DNA from: Mugil cephalus | Taxonomy: Eukaryota; Chordata; Actinopteri; Mugiliformes; Mugilidae | DNA: 64,000 nucleotides | Reading direction: 5' to 3' | Assembly (NCBI RefSeq): GCF_022458985.1 | Contig: NC_061785.1 | Location: forward strand, 1,042,130 to 1,106,129 | Part shown: piece by piece, positions 23,406 through 36,444 of the stretch | Layout of the letters: each line of letters begins with the position of its first letter | Numbering within the stretch: position 1 is the first letter of the stretch | Notes under the pieces: model-generated | Database searches by the model: none | What the model was told of the DNA's origin: nothing | Seen by the model: the letters and a program-made list of their open reading frames with translations, nothing else | Made by a program: the position numbers and the translations under genes

Positions 23406-25629
23406 AAGCTTAAACCCTCACAGTGTGTTCATGACCAAAGGAATGAGGTGAATGAGGTGAATGAGTCCTGGATGTGTTCACACCTGGACTTGTGTTCAGA
23501 TCAGCCAGGACGGAGGTCAATGCGAGGTCTTAAAAACCCAGTAGATGTTTTAAAAAGTGTTCCCAGACTCCTCAAATCAAACCAAGTCCTCGTCCAACAT
23601 CTGGAGGAAGTTATTCTGTTTGCTAAACAACAAAAAAACGATTTCTAGCCCTTTTCTTTTTTCTTTCTTTCCATGCTCTGTCATCTTTTGTTTTGATTTG
23701 GACTCTGAAGCTCTGTGAAGCTGTGAGGCCTGGAAATGATTCTGAACTCTGGAGGATATGAGGTTAAGTCTTCATATCCTCCTCTTGGCTGAGAGTAGCG
23801 TTCGCTCATGCTCTCCAGACTTGAGAGGAAGTCTGTTTATTACTCAGAGAATCTGGAAATCCGTTGGACTGGCGTTGGAGCGCATCACCGCTGTCACCCT
23901 CCACCGTGACGAGTAACTCTTCAGCTTACGGCTGTTGGAAAACGGCCTCATTGGCTGGAAGTCAACTCCGTGTAAACAGAAGAACAAATTGAACCTTTTT
24001 AAAATAAAGCCAGGATCCAAGGATCAGGGAGAGTTTTCATAACTGGACCGACCTGAGGAGCTGTTAGCGGCTGCAGCCAGGACACGGAGACAAGTTCTGT
24101 TCACACAGGATTAGTTTTACCTGAGGATGATTCATGTGATTCATTCACACAGGATAAACAAACTAAATGTGTTTTACTCTGATCTCCTGTCCACAGTTAT
24201 GTCTCCGCTGCAGGATCATTTACACTTTCTGACAGATTTAGTTTGTTCACAAATTCTAATTGATAATAAAAAATATATTTAGTATTAGTATTAGTATTAG
24301 TATTTGTATGAACAGCCTTGATCCTGGCGCAGATGAAACTTTCAGGTCAAGCAAAGTTTCACCTGATGATTAAATGAATTTAAAATGCAGCAAACCTTTA
24401 AAGAGCAGCGTGTTACGTGATCATGAACAAGTGGTGGATGCAGAATACCACGGTGGGAAAAAGAAAAGCTGGTTTCAGAAGAGCCAACAATGGCACAAAG
24501 GGCCCCGAGAGGCTCCATTAACCAGGGAGAGGCACTTCCCTTCATTGGTCAAAAATCCATTTTCCCTCCCTCAAGCATTTTCTCTGCGTCTGGTTCTTTC
24601 ATCGGTGGCGTGCTGATGGATTTATAGACCTCTAGAAATAATGGGCTGGTGTCTCCGTGTTTGAGACAGATATCTGCCGCCTCAGGAAGTTCACATTGTG
24701 CTGGGAAAGAATACCCACTTGTTTCTGATAACAAGATTGAAGGTTGTTCATGAGGTGACGTCACGTCCTGCAAATAACACGATGCTGGAGCTCGATGTGG
24801 ACGGAAGGAATTTAGATTCACGGTCCAAACAACAGAGTTGTGTTTGAATCTGAAGCAGCTGCTTAAAATTAAGCTGCTTTGGATTGATTGTACCCTTCGT
24901 AGCCTCCCAGCTAACGGTAGCTCTTCGTAGACTCTTCCTACATTCCTTAACACCACCTTTACTCCATAAACATTTTGTGGTTAGCCTCCATGCTAGCATT
25001 AATCTGTGTAATCGGAGATGCAGAATGAATAAGATGGGAACCAGGGCTGAGCCTTGTGGGACTTCTTCTGTATCTTGTCAGCACACATCATGTTGTGGTT
25101 TACAATAAATAAACACTGGTTCATGTTTCCCATGAAGCCCTGAAACTCAAACGTCCCGTGTTTCTGTTCAGTGGGTCAGTCTGACTATTACTGGGTCATT
25201 CCATCTTGTTTGGGTGTCCTATCCAAACTCTAATATCCGTTTTGCTATATTTTCCTGCTCTGTTATTCTTACCTCACCTATTTTTCTCCCCTGCTCAACA
25301 TCTGCCGTCGAGGACAGTAGTTGAGGTGTCACCGGTTTGAAAGGTATTTCCTCATTCTGTTATTCTACAACATTTTTTTGGAGCGGCTGGATATCCTCTC
25401 CTCATGTTGGTGTTTTATTTAGAAGAAGAAGAAGAGCTGAGAGGTTTAATATCAGACAGACGGTTCATTCTGAACCTGCAAAACACGAGTTTTTACCGTG
25501 AACTTGTTGAACTGTTTGTGCACGAAAACCTGATCTGTTTGTGATTTTTGGATCTAAACAAGATTGAAACATGATTTAATATCAGTTCATTTAAACATGT
25601 TTTAAATCTAATCAGTGTCTGGTGTGGCC

Positions 25630-26190
25630 CCCCTTTACCCCCCAGACGGCATCAGTTCTTCTACTTAGACACAGTTCTTGGTTCTTGGAGAACTAACCCC
25701 AGATCTTGCCTCAGCTCTGGGGGGTCATGCTGTTCTTGTTCCTCTGAAGATAGTTCTTAATGACCTTGTCTGGATGTTTGGGCTCTTTGTCCGGCTGCAG
25801 AATAAATGTGGGGCCAGTCCTCCTCCTCCCTGAAGGTGTTGATGATGGATCAGTATCTGCTTGAGGACCAGACTCTCCAGGAGCCTCCACCATGCTTCAC
25901 TCATTACTGGAGCTCAACAAACATCATCCGTCCAGATGTTTCTGAGCCCAGTTCCTAGGTTCTGGTTCTGTTCTGGTCCATGGTGGAGTCTCTTGTCTTG
26001 TTTCCATGTCAGAGGGAGGATGTTTGGCTGCAGCTCTTCCATGAAGACCACTTGTGTCCAGACTGGTCCAGAAAGTAGCTGGTGGACCTGGGTCAGTTCT
26101 GAGCTCATGTCTCTGCTGGACGTCTTCACATTTAGAAGACAAATAATCTGGACGTGTGTTTATCTGCTGCTCTAAGTTTTGTTTGCTCAC
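25630..26190 (-). mobile_element. Decayed Tc1/mariner transposon fragment
   Basis: On the minus strand one frame reads GPTFILQPDKEPKHPDKVIK followed by NYLQRNK. This resembles the Tc1-family transposase stretch around the catalytic Asp (FxQDNDPKH), here with changed residues. The plus strand contains blocks I know from abundant fish Tc1 copies, such as AGCCTCCACCATGCTTCACT and GCAGCTCTTCCATGAAGACC. Several stops and frameshifts interrupt it and no terminal repeats were found, so it is dead. Confidence 0.7.
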
Positions 26191-29146
26191 TTTGAATCAT
26201 GATATTATGTCTGTTTCCTGTGTTCATTGGGTTATTATTCATTATTATTTGTCTACTCTCAGGATTTATTTTGAGTCATTTTGATGCAGACATGTAGAAA
26301 AGAACAACACGATCTGTGCAGCGATGACTCTGGTGTGAAGAGAAGGAAGTTAATGAGAACAACCTCTGACCACTCAGGAAAAGCCCCTGCAGATCTCCAG
26401 TGGTAGCAGTGATAACACACTGGCAGCCATTTTAAAATCCTTCTCCTGGGAACCAATTGAACTGGATTCTTATTTTGAATCTGTGTGGGCTGTGGTAGTC
26501 TGATTCTCCACATGCTTGTTTTTGTTGTTTGTTTGCTAAACATGGACCAAACCCAACTGATCCGCATCCTCCATCTTCTGGGCCACATCTGAATCTGTTC
26601 ATGTTTTATTTTTATGCAGCTCTGACCTTGACAGAAACCTCTGGTCTGTTGGGGAATTAGTTCAAAGTTTTGGTAAAGGGCGTGGACGAACAGAAAGCGC
26701 TTCCTGTTCTGCGGCTGATCTCTTGGCCGATGCTGCCGGTTCCATGTCTCTTTGCGTGCCAGGCTGTTTTCCGGCCGTGGGTGGATGAAGGTGGGGTGAC
26801 GCTGCCACTGTGTTAGACCTCTGGTCACTTTCAGCTGGTCACTGTATTACAGGAAGGGAAGGGCGAGTCGGGATTTCCCCTCTGGACCCTCCTCACACAG
26901 TTGGAGGCGACACAAAACAACACAACCAGTGTTAAGGTACACTGGGACATGATGAACTGGAGCACGAACAATGACGCTAACACAAGTCTCACCTCAGGCT
27001 CTTTAAGCTCCTTCAGTTTGCAAACATGACGTTCTTGTAAAAACATGCTGGTGTTTCTATGTCGTCAACAACACGACGTGAACGAATCACGCAACACGAG
27101 ACAGTTGGTATCTAGTGGGAATCCCGGGCTCTGGTCGCCATGGTAACCGTCATCCTCGAGCTACTATCATCATCATCATGGTGGATCTGGTGGTAGGAAC
27201 CAAAGTGGTGGACGGTGTTTCCTCCCGGGAAACATTTTGGGGGGGGTACATCTATATCACAGGGTTCAAACCTACGGCCCATGGGCCAAAAGTGGCCCCC
27301 AGACCATCTAATCTGCATGTGCGTGGACCAGGTTTTGTTCAGGAATCTGTTTTAATATCCAGTCACGGTTGGAGCTTCTTCTCTTTTCATCTCCTCCAAA
27401 GTGTCTCCAGGAATGAGGGCGAAGGATCCTCTTACTTTCCACCCACCGAGACAAAGCTAGAGCTGCAGCAGTGACAACACGTCGTCACCTCCTCCTCCTC
27501 TTTTCTCCTCCTCCTCCATCGCCTGGCAACACAAACTAAATATAACCTCTGTCCTCAACCTGCTCTGCTGTGGGCAAATTAACACGAGACATGATTCGTT
27601 TTGGATTAAATCTTGAGTTTAATAGAACAAATGTGTTTCAGAATAAATAAGACGGACGGCTGGAGGTGAAGGAGAGTGACCCTCCGCTACATGTGGACTA
27701 GTGGACAGACTGACAGACGGAGAGGCATGCATATCAGAGACTGAGTGACCACAGCAGCAGTCTGGGTGATGCTCAGTGGTTCAGTCACATGGAGCTACCC
27801 GCATACCTCATGTTGGGTTCAGACTACAGCAGGAAACACAGACGATGCTGGATGAGTCGCCTCGTTCCAGCAAATAGACGGGCCCGAGAGATCAGAGGAA
27901 CGTGGTTAATGGAACACTCTTATTTCCTGTTTGTTTCAGGCATCAGTTCTTTAAAAGACCTGAGACTGGTCTGATTGGGACTAAACATATGAATAAAATA
28001 TAAAATATAAAATATATATTGTGTTTCCACTCAATGACACGGAGCCTCTGATGGATCCATCTCAGATTTATCTTCATGGGCTATCGATAGATAAAAATAT
28101 TTAACCGCGATTAATCGCATGATTTACATCAGTTAATGCAAATTAATTGCATGTTTTGAATCTATTTAATTGTTAACTTCAAGGGATATTTTTCATCTAT
28201 TTAATCAGCTGTGCAGCTTTATGTAAATGTTTGTTGTTATTATTGCAACACAAAGATAAAAACTTGCAGGTAAATTAGTTCTAGTAGAGGAATTATCTGT
28301 CAGGAATTTAAAGATGAACTTGTCGTGCTAAAATTGTATTAATTTTCATCATCATTTTATTTCATGTAGCTCAACAATTAGGAGTTAAGATGTGAGTGAA
28401 AACTCTTTGAACATTTGAACTCTTTTTGTTAAAGTTCCTGGAACTTTATTAAAAATATCAAACCATGAAACGTCTTTGAGTCTGAACCCAGCTTGAGATC
28501 TGACCTTTATCTTTGTTCCTGTGTGACTGAATCCCAGAGTAAAACGACAGCTGCACGTTGTCTCAGGAAGACGAGCTTCAACAGTAAAGTACCTTTTTAA
28601 ATGTTTTTCTATTAGAGCTTATTAGCAGCATTTAGTTCGGTGCTGTACATCATTAATGAGCTTTTCAGGCGACGGCTACATACGACAGTTTATATTCAGG
28701 TATCTGCTCAGTCAAGAATGTAGAAGAAGAAGAAGTCCATGCAAACACAACCTGACATATAAATACTCATTTAGACCTGAATTCACCTCATTGATGTGTA
28801 ATGATTAAACAAACTGGTTTTGTAAATGTGTATTCATGGAAGCAGTCAGACTGAGAATCATGTAGCTGATATAATATCTGTTCACTGAGAGCTCCTCAGT
28901 CCAGAAACCACACGATATAAACCAGACTAATGGTTGAAGGATGAGAAAGGTTTGTGAAATAAACTTTAGCCTTCGTTCAAGTCTCCATAAATATGTTTCC
29001 AGGGGCTTAACTTGGCCGGCGTTCGTCCTGCAGAGTCAGAGCCTGAAGGCCGGAGGACACAAACCTGAAGGGGTTCAGATTCATGTCCTGTTTGTCTGGA
29101 TTGTGATTCTCCCTGAACGTCATGAGACCAGCTGGAGGGGTGTCCA

Positions 29147-29623
29147 TCAGGCCACGCAGTACCCCTGTCCGGCCATGAGCGTGGTCTGGCTCTCCCGCCG
29201 CTTGTCGCTCTTCTTCTTCTGTCGGAGCCTCCAGCAGATGGCGCTGGAGCCCAGCAGGCCCAGCCCAGCGGACAGCAGCACCAGCCCCAGCACCGAGATG
29301 TTGGAGCCGTGGGAGTTGAAGGCGTAGGCCACGGCCGTCACCACCACGCCGGCAATGAGCACCACCACGGCGAACGGGATGATGCAGCGGTAGCAGGACA
29401 TCTCCGCACCGCCGGTCGCTGCCGTCAGTTGGACCTCGTTGACGTGGGGGACGCGGGGGACACGTGTCGTCACGATGACACTGTCCTTCCTGGGCATGGA
29501 CCGAAGCTTCTCGGCGGAGATGGATGCCGGCATCTTGGGGGCGCTCCTCTGGATCCTGGCGCCACCTTTGATGTGGAAGTCGTCCGGCATGGTGATCTTA
29601 CTGGCGAGGAACAGATGGGCCAT
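29147..29623 (-). CDS. tmem100: tmem100, transmembrane protein 100
   Basis: TMEM100 is a two-pass membrane protein. In mammals it acts downstream of BMP9/ALK1 in endothelium and modulates TRPA1/TRPV1 in sensory neurons. The conserved core is clear: VNEVQLTAATGGAEMSCYRC, then a first membrane helix IIPFAVVVLIAGVVVTAVAY (about residues 81-100), the loop FNSHGSNISV, a second helix (about 109-131) and the basic RRESQTTLM tail. The ATG at 29623 gives 158 residues against 134 in human; the extra residues are all N-terminal and poorly conserved. The frame stays open upstream to a TTG, but no ATG lies there. A likely acceptor (TGTTTACAG, near 29666) just upstream suggests a 5' UTR intron. Stop TGA at 29147-29149. 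Confidence 0.9.
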   Translation of the reverse strand: MAHLFLASKITMPDDFHIKGGARIQRSAPKMPASISAEKLRSMPRKDSVIVTTRVPRVPHVNEVQLTAATGGAEMSCYRCIIPFAVVVLIAGVVVTAVAYAFNSHGSNISVLGLVLLSAGLGLLGSSAICWRLRQKKKSDKRRESQTTLMAGQGYCVA

Positions 29624-31168
29624 CTTCACGCTGGTGTCAGCCAATCAGAGAGCAGCTAGCTGTAAACACAGAGTCACAGTTAGCACGCTAACGCAGTGGA
29701 CGATGAATCCAAGGACGACCAGAAGAGATGTTTCAGATTCAGTCAAACTGATCAGGTTAGTGTCACTGGCTGTGTTTCCATTAAACCTAGAATGTACAAA
29801 ACCTGAATATCTGGATATAAACTGGGAATGGAAACATCTACATCTCTAAAAACATCTAAAACATCTCTTCTCTCATGAGGAGGTTTGTCAAACGTATCCA
29901 AATAAAAGTTTATCTCTGAAGAAGATGATGCAGGGGGTCATGTGACCAGTTCATCTGAATTCAACTTCCTCAATGTGAATTATGGGATATGGCCAGATGA
30001 GACTTTACCAGAGTTACAGCTCATTTCAGCTCAAACACGTACAAAGAGCAACTGGAATTTATCAAAATTTCAAGAATATCACTTTTATATTGAGAGAAAC
30101 TGGAATGGAAACACAGCTAGTGATCATGTTACTGGACGGACTTTAACTCTGGTCGACTGGGACGTCTCCTCACGTCTCCGTCTACAATGACTCTTGATTT
30201 CTGACACGACCTGATGTGTCTCAGCACCAGATCATAGAGACTGAAGGTTTCTCGATGCTAATGGAAACGCTAAAGCGGATGCTAATGATGACATTTCAGG
30301 TGATGCTAGAGACAGCGCTAACGGTGATGGTGATAGCTTGGTTGTTAGCAACCTTTAGCAGATCAATGATTAACTAAACTCTATGGACAATAATAAATAA
30401 AAGATTGAAATAGGTTTTTAATTCATAGAAATCCTGTTAAAATATGTTAAATGTTTCTGAGATGAAACTGTGACGAGCTCTGAGAGGAAGAAACCTTCCT
30501 CTGATCACGGAGCATCATTCTCGTGACGTGTTTTCTCAGATCAGCTGAGGAACAAACCACCTCATTAACAGATGTGTGAAGCAAACGGAGACAAACAGCA
30601 GAAACAGCAGCTCTGCTCTAACTTCATCTACAGCCTGGATCAACAACGACACGGAGGCGTCTCTCAGGTGAGAAGAAAACACATTCACAGCATCATCCTG
30701 TCCAACATCATGAGGACGTGTCTCGTCTAGTTTCTCAGTCTGTCTGACTCCGTGCATCCACACTTCGTCTCTTATTTTAGACCTTTCAAACACCTCAAAC
30801 ATTTGATTTTAACCTGAGACAGAAGGGAAGTAAACCCAGATATCTGATCTGATCTGATCTGAGATGTTTGAGGCTGCAGCTGAAATAAATCCAGAGTAAA
30901 AGTACTCGGATACTTTGGTGAAGTGACTCACTGTGAGAGGAGGCTCAGCTCCATTCCTTCCAAGGTTTCCTCTTTCAGTCGTTGTTTCCTCTCGGAGCCT
31001 CCTCATCGCTCTGCATCGTCCCGACTGCAGGGAAGAAACAGGGAATATGTCTATCAATAGAAGAACGAGGAGGGGGGACTGCACCCTCCCTCCCTCCCTC
31101 CCTCCCCCAACACCTCCTCCTACCAGTTTTAACTCTTTCCCTCCTCCGGTCCACATTCAACTCTCGTC

Positions 31169-31356
31169 ATGAGGTTCAGGTTCAGGTTCAGGTTCAGGTT
31201 CAGGTTTAGATTCAGGTTTAGATTCAGGTTCAGGTTCAGGTTCAGGTTTAGATTCAGGTTCAGGTTCAGGTTCAGGTTTAGATTCAGGTTCAGGTTTAGA
31301 TTCAGGTTCAGGTTCAGGTTCAGGTTTAGATTCAGGTTTAGATTCAGGTTCAGGTG
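31169..31356. repeat. (AGGTTC)n hexamer array with TTTAGATTC variants
   Basis: About 31 hexamers, AGGTTC with periodic AGGTTTAGATTC interruptions. Arg-Phe on the plus strand and Glu-Pro/Ser-Lys on the minus strand are the translations of the repeat, not proteins. Confidence 0.95.
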
Positions 31357-32219
31357 AACTTGGCTCGTGGTTCAAAACAATCACAGTCTGCAACAGACAC
31401 ATGAACCAACACAATAACTAAACAATAAAAACAATTCAAACAATGAAGGTGCTGCAATCTTCAAAATATAATAAGAACAGAATAAAAGCAGGGTCAGTAC
31501 AAACTCTAGTAAAATAATTGAACACAATACAAAAGGTATTTTCTAAAAATACATAAGAAATAAAAAGATGTAATAATGTAGATAGATGTAATGTGTTGCC
31601 GAGTGACTGACTTGTTGTTCAGTGTAAAGCAGCTGAAACAAAACATCTGTTTTGTGCGTTGGGACTAAAAACCTCGGTCCAGACGGAGAAGAGGAGGGTG
31701 AGAACTGTGGTTTGTAAATGAAAACACTTTAACTCCTGATCTGCAAATGTGTTGAACTTTTATTCGAGTTATTCGGTAGAAACGTGTTTTGTGTGGAAGC
31801 TGGTTCATTGATCGGTTCCTTCAGGATCCTGCAGAGCTTCATGTTCCAAGAAAAGAAAGTTCAGTTCAAACCTGACATCCACACGTTCAACTGATGACTC
31901 CTGGAGGAGGTCACCATGGTGACCGTGGTTACCATGGTCACCACGGTAACCTCTACTAATTAATCACCTCCCAATAAATAAACAAACAAACGAATTAATG
32001 AATGAGCATCAGGTTGGACAGAAACATGAAGGAAGAAAAACAAACTGGACAGAGACGATGGAGACGTGGAGACGTGGAGACGTGGAGACGTCCAGTCCTC
32101 TAAGACATTCAGGACATGGAGGAGACAAGAGACAAGACACTGAGGGCGTCTGGACTGTTCAGAAAAATGAGACGACAGCAGCAGAGTTGTAAATATTTCT
32201 TCTCTGGTCCCTCGACGGA

Positions 32220-32335
32220 GCCTCCACCACTCCTCCCTCCCCCCTCCACCCTCCCCCCTCCATCCTCCCCCTCCACCCTCCACCCTCCCGTCTCCACCCT
32301 CTACCCTCCCCCCTCCATCCTCCACCCTCCAGACT
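32220..32335. repeat. CCCTCCACC-type pyrimidine-rich tandem
   Basis: Irregular CCCTCCACCCTCC units on the plus strand; the Pro-Ser and Gly-Glu frames over it are artefacts. Confidence 0.85.
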
Positions 32336-35142
32336 GGAACATCTGGGAGGAATCAGCCTCCACGGAGGTCCAGACCTTTTACCCTCTGTCTTTCAGTGTT
32401 TGATTTTCTAAACTTTAATTTATGCTGTAGCTACACTTATATTTTTAAGTTGTTTTTTAAGTTCTGCATTTTTGTTCAAATCCCAATGAAGCTGGTTCTG
32501 GTTCTGGTTCTGGTTGTGACCCTGTTCGGGCTCCAGGTGCCGCCTGAATCAGCACAAAGGAAAAGTTGCAGCTCCACTTCTGGAAGCAGCTTCTTCTTTT
32601 TGTTGTTGTATTTGCTGAGTTTGTGTTAAAGTTTCTCTTCTTAGAGGACGAAGACGTCTTCACCCAGCGAGAGGAAGAGTCTCACTGGATTATCAGGATC
32701 AGGATCAGAATCAGGACCTGAACCAGAATCAGAATCAGGATCAGGATCAGGATCAGGATCAGAATTTATCACACAGCAATAACGAAATTAAAATCTGCAC
32801 CGCGGTGGGATGATTCACTGGCTGAATGAATCACAGAGTAGATGCTAACGGTGATGCTAACGGTGATGCTAATGGTGATGCTAACGGTGACGATGATGCT
32901 AATAGTAAAGTCTTGAATCTTGGTTCATAGATTTCATGATTAAATATGTTGTAAAAGATGCTGCAGCTCTGGTTGAGTCGGTTTCGTTTAGTTTAGTTGA
33001 ACCTGTTGTTTTTATCTCCATGGCTCCAGGGAGCGTTGGTGTTAAACTCTAAAAAGAATAAATATATTTCCTGATCTTGGTGGACGTGTTGGGACCAGAC
33101 TCTGTTCTCCGTGAGGAGGTTGTGTTTCTAGTCGACGCCCTGCGGAGCGAAAACAGCAGCTGGACACATCTGGCCTCGTATTTTTGAGCCCATATCAGAC
33201 TTTTGCTTTTGCAGATGAGCTCCTCTTGGTGGGATGGGGGGTGGGGGGGTCAGGTTCAGAGAGGAGTCCTTTGATCCGGACTGAGGGGTCACCACAGCGG
33301 GACCTCAGAGACAAACAGACCTGAGACGTGGGGACGTGGGGACGTGTTTTGGAGCAGGAGGACGGCAGCTCCTCGTCTACACTGTAAAAACTAGATCAGA
33401 GTAAAAACTATTTTATCTTTCATGATGCACGAGCCACTTTTAATTAAAGCGTTTTAAATGTTGGACCTTGGTGCAAGTCAAATGCTCCCGTTCTAGTGGC
33501 TGATCATTAGGTTTGTTTGAATTTATTTCATTAATTTATTTTATTGAGTGTAACAGTAAATCAAAGAATGAGTCACTGAATTATGTTATTAAGCTAACGA
33601 AGTGTTTCCTTGTTTTCAGTGTGATCCACAACTTCAGGAGCCGGTTTAGTGAAAGTTCTCTCATGTCTTATTATTTATGTCCTCTGGAGGGAGGGGTGTT
33701 GGGGGGTGCTGGGGGGGGGGGGGGGGGGTCTTGTTTCAGAAGAGATTTTCTCCAAGGAAATCAGAAGATCTGGATGTTTAATGAAAGCTGGATGGATTTT
33801 TCCTTCCCGTCCAGGGACGAGTGCTAAATCACTTCCTTCCCGGATCCATTTCTGGTTCAGATGATGTGAGTCTCTGGAGACATGTCCCCCCCCGTGTCCC
33901 CCCCAGTTTCCTCTGAGCTGCAGATGGCTGTAAAGTGGTGAGTTAGCAGCAGCGACCTGTTTGTCCCGTCTCTTCCTTCCTGTGAATACAGGTGTGTTCA
34001 GCTCCTGCTTTCAGTCTCATCACATGCTGTTGATTTTCTGTGGCTCCGAGAGAAGTGGAAAAGTTGACTTTGCATTTTTTTTTTGCATCTGTTACTAATA
34101 AAAGCTTTTTATTAAAACTGTGCAGTCACAGCAGCTGCACAACGAACTGCTGACTGGAGGAAAACCTTCAGTTTTGTGGGTTTTTAGAACAGTTTTGACC
34201 AGAGCTGTGACGTGGGGATTATTTTATTTTTATTTTTTTGTTGAGGAAGCTGAAGTTTAGTGATTTGAACCATCAACACATAAAAACAAGCACAAGTTGC
34301 ATCAGTTTCCAACAACAGTTCAGTAAAGACTTGAAAACAAGAAAGGTTTTTGACACAGCTTTTCTCGTCCTGTTCCTTCTGTATCCGACGACACAAAAAC
34401 AACAAAAACAATCACACATCGTTCTGAACATTGTTCAACAGTAAATTCTCCTCAATTCTCCCAACTGGACCTGTAATATATCATATGTATCATAGATCAT
34501 TTACTGACATTAAACCCTGTAGCTCGCGGGGTCTGAGTCGGTCATTCCAAGCTACAGAGATGAAACATGGCAACAACACAACAATCACCAGCTTCGTTCT
34601 ATCATCACGTGATGTGAACTTTTCCTGCGTTTCACAGCGTGAACAGATCCCAGAAATAAACCGAACACACTCTGTGTTTTAACTTGGTCTGGTTTCTACT
34701 GAAGCCATGAGACTGTAGTAAATGACACAGCTGGAGTTTAAGGCCTTAACCAAAGCGTTTTATACGCCCTCCATCAGCCCCGACGTCCTCCTGCCGACTC
34801 AGGTCATTAACGTGGAGCTTCATTCATTTATTTATTTATCTGGGGCCCTGGAATGAATGAATGAATGAATGAATGAATGAATGAATGCGACGGACTCTGA
34901 ACCAGGAAAGATTATTTTTTAACAGCTGACCCGCTGCAGCAGGATGTGTGAGCGTTGTTTGGTTTCATCAGGACGAGAGGAAACGAGGATGTTATTAGAG
35001 AGACGAGCCAAATGGAGCGAGAGTGACAGGATGTGAAGAACACATCAAATAAAAAGACGACGAGGGTCGAGGATGAAGGTCACGGGTCCATCGCTCAGGA
35101 CACTTAACCCTTCACGGGACAAGGAGCCATCTTTATTTAGCC

Positions 35143-35337
35143 TCCTAGCTCCTCCTAGCCTCCTAGCTAATAGCAGCTCCTCCTAGCCTCCCAGCTAATA
35201 GTAGCTCCTCCTAGCCTCCTAGCTAATAACAGCTCCTCCTAGCCTCCTAGCTAATAACAGCTCCTCCTAGCCTCCTAGCTAATAACAGCTCCTCCTAGCC
35301 TCCTAGCTAATAGTAGCTCCTCTTAGCCTCCTAGCTG
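35143..35337. repeat. 28-bp minisatellite CTCCTAGCCTCCTAGCTAAT
   Basis: About six and a half copies of a 28-bp unit (AGCTCCTCCTAGCCTCCTAG plus CTAATAAC) lie about 470 bp downstream of the TBP-like gene's stop codon. Confidence 0.9.
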
Positions 35338-35771
35338 TGCAGCCTCATTCTTTAGTAATACAGACATCAAACAGTATAAAGACATTTAATAATGAACTGA
35401 ATGTGATTCAGCTCCTCATTCATCATCTGCACCAAACTGAGCTGTTTAGCTTCTGGACCAGTGTCTCTGTGTCTTCTGGTTTTTATTAAGTTGTTGAATA
35501 GTAAAGTTTTGGGGACATGTTGTCCTCGTGGGGCCCTGGTTTACCAGCTGGACAGATCCAGCAGCTGTGGTGGAACCATGTAATGTCATTGTTGTTTTTT
35601 GTCTCATACTAAGATTCATTATAAATGTGTCTCTGAAACCAACATGAAGTCATCCTGACATCTGGTGGCGCACTGAAGAACTACAGTTCATATTTAAGGA
35701 ACATTCTGCACAAATTAGAAAAAAAAGTCTCTTTACACACAAATAATACATAAATAAATACATAAATAAGA

Positions 35772-35778
35772 TTTTATT
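35772..35778 (-). terminator. AATAAA poly(A) signal of the TBP-like gene
   Basis: TTTATT on the plus strand gives AATAAA on the minus strand about 30 bases after the stop codon at 35805. Further AATAAA-like hexamers follow. Confidence 0.5.
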
Positions 35779-35804
35779 TTAAAAGTTGAGTTTGGTTTGA
35801 GTCT

Positions 35805-35881
35805 TCACTTCCTCCTGAAGTTCCTCAGGATCGGATAGAGGGCGTGAAACGCTTCGTAGACGTTGTCCAACGTTTTAGCCC
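35805..35881 (-). CDS. TBP-family gene, exon 8 (C-terminal helix and stop)
   Basis: It reads AKTLDNVYEAFHALYPILRN FRRK and stops at TGA (35805-35807). The TBP counterpart is [20 protein letters not shown] FRKTT. The acceptor is TTAAAATCCAG. Confidence 0.9.
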
Positions 35882-36444
35882 CTGGATTTTAACACAGACT
35901 TCACAGTTAGAACAAGAAATCAGATGAGATGTTGATGTGGTACCTCTAGAACCTCATCAGGTACCACCAGTACTCACATGTAAAGAACATCTAGAACCTC
36001 CACAATAACGAACACAGAATCAGGAAAATAACAGAACCCCTTAATTAACAAATTCCAAAAGGCGAAACCTTTGCCCTTATTCAACACCTTGTGGATTTTC
36101 ATGACCTGGATGACTGAGAACCTTCACAGACATAATTAATGTATCAAACTTCAACCTTAAAACCTCTTCAGTGACCACTCAGTCCACTCAAAGGAACCCT
36201 AGAACCCAAACAGAAATGCTACAGGAAAATGACGACTTAAAGGTCCTACAGAACCTCCTAGAACCTCTTTACTGTTCTTCTTGCGTTCATTACAGTAACT
36301 TTAAGAACCTCCCACCCAGGAACCTCTAAAGTCTTTCTATACAGTGTGGATGACGCCCTCAGTGCGATCAGATCTGATTAATCCAGGGTACTGGTCATAT
36401 TATTAATGATGTTTGGTGTGTGGGTGGAAGTTCGGCTTATTTAC
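35882..36444. other. Last intron of the TBP-family gene
   Basis: 563 bases. It contains many short AGAACCTC words (ctagaacctc, tcagaacctc) repeated loosely. No exon seen. Confidence 0.6.

Larger units (their letters stand above)
29624..35804. other. Intergenic region between tmem100 and the TBP-like gene
   Basis: This holds the tmem100 5' leader and promoter, which I cannot delimit. PCTP, the mammalian neighbour here, was not seen. Repeats: a GGTTCA hexamer array (31169-31356), a CCCTCC tract (32220-32335), a CAGGAT/CAGAAT array (32693-32765), a poly-G run at about 33711-33728, a (TGAA)n run (34853-34887) and a 28-bp tandem (35143-35337). Confidence 0.6.

Noticed and set aside
26259-26828. 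189-codon frame on the minus strand
   Set aside because: It is the longest non-repeat frame without an assignment, but the composition (Arg, Gln, Trp-rich, no hydrophobic core) and lack of any recognised motif suggest chance. A protein search would decide.
31157-31414. Glu-Pro and Arg-Phe rich frames
   Set aside because: Both strands translate the AGGTTC hexamers; no splice or start logic.
31910-31950. CCATGGTGACC...GGTAACC palindrome-like cluster as an operator
   Set aside because: Imperfect inverted words around CCATGGT occur in a short GT/AC-rich stretch; no known factor site, likely a chance repeat.
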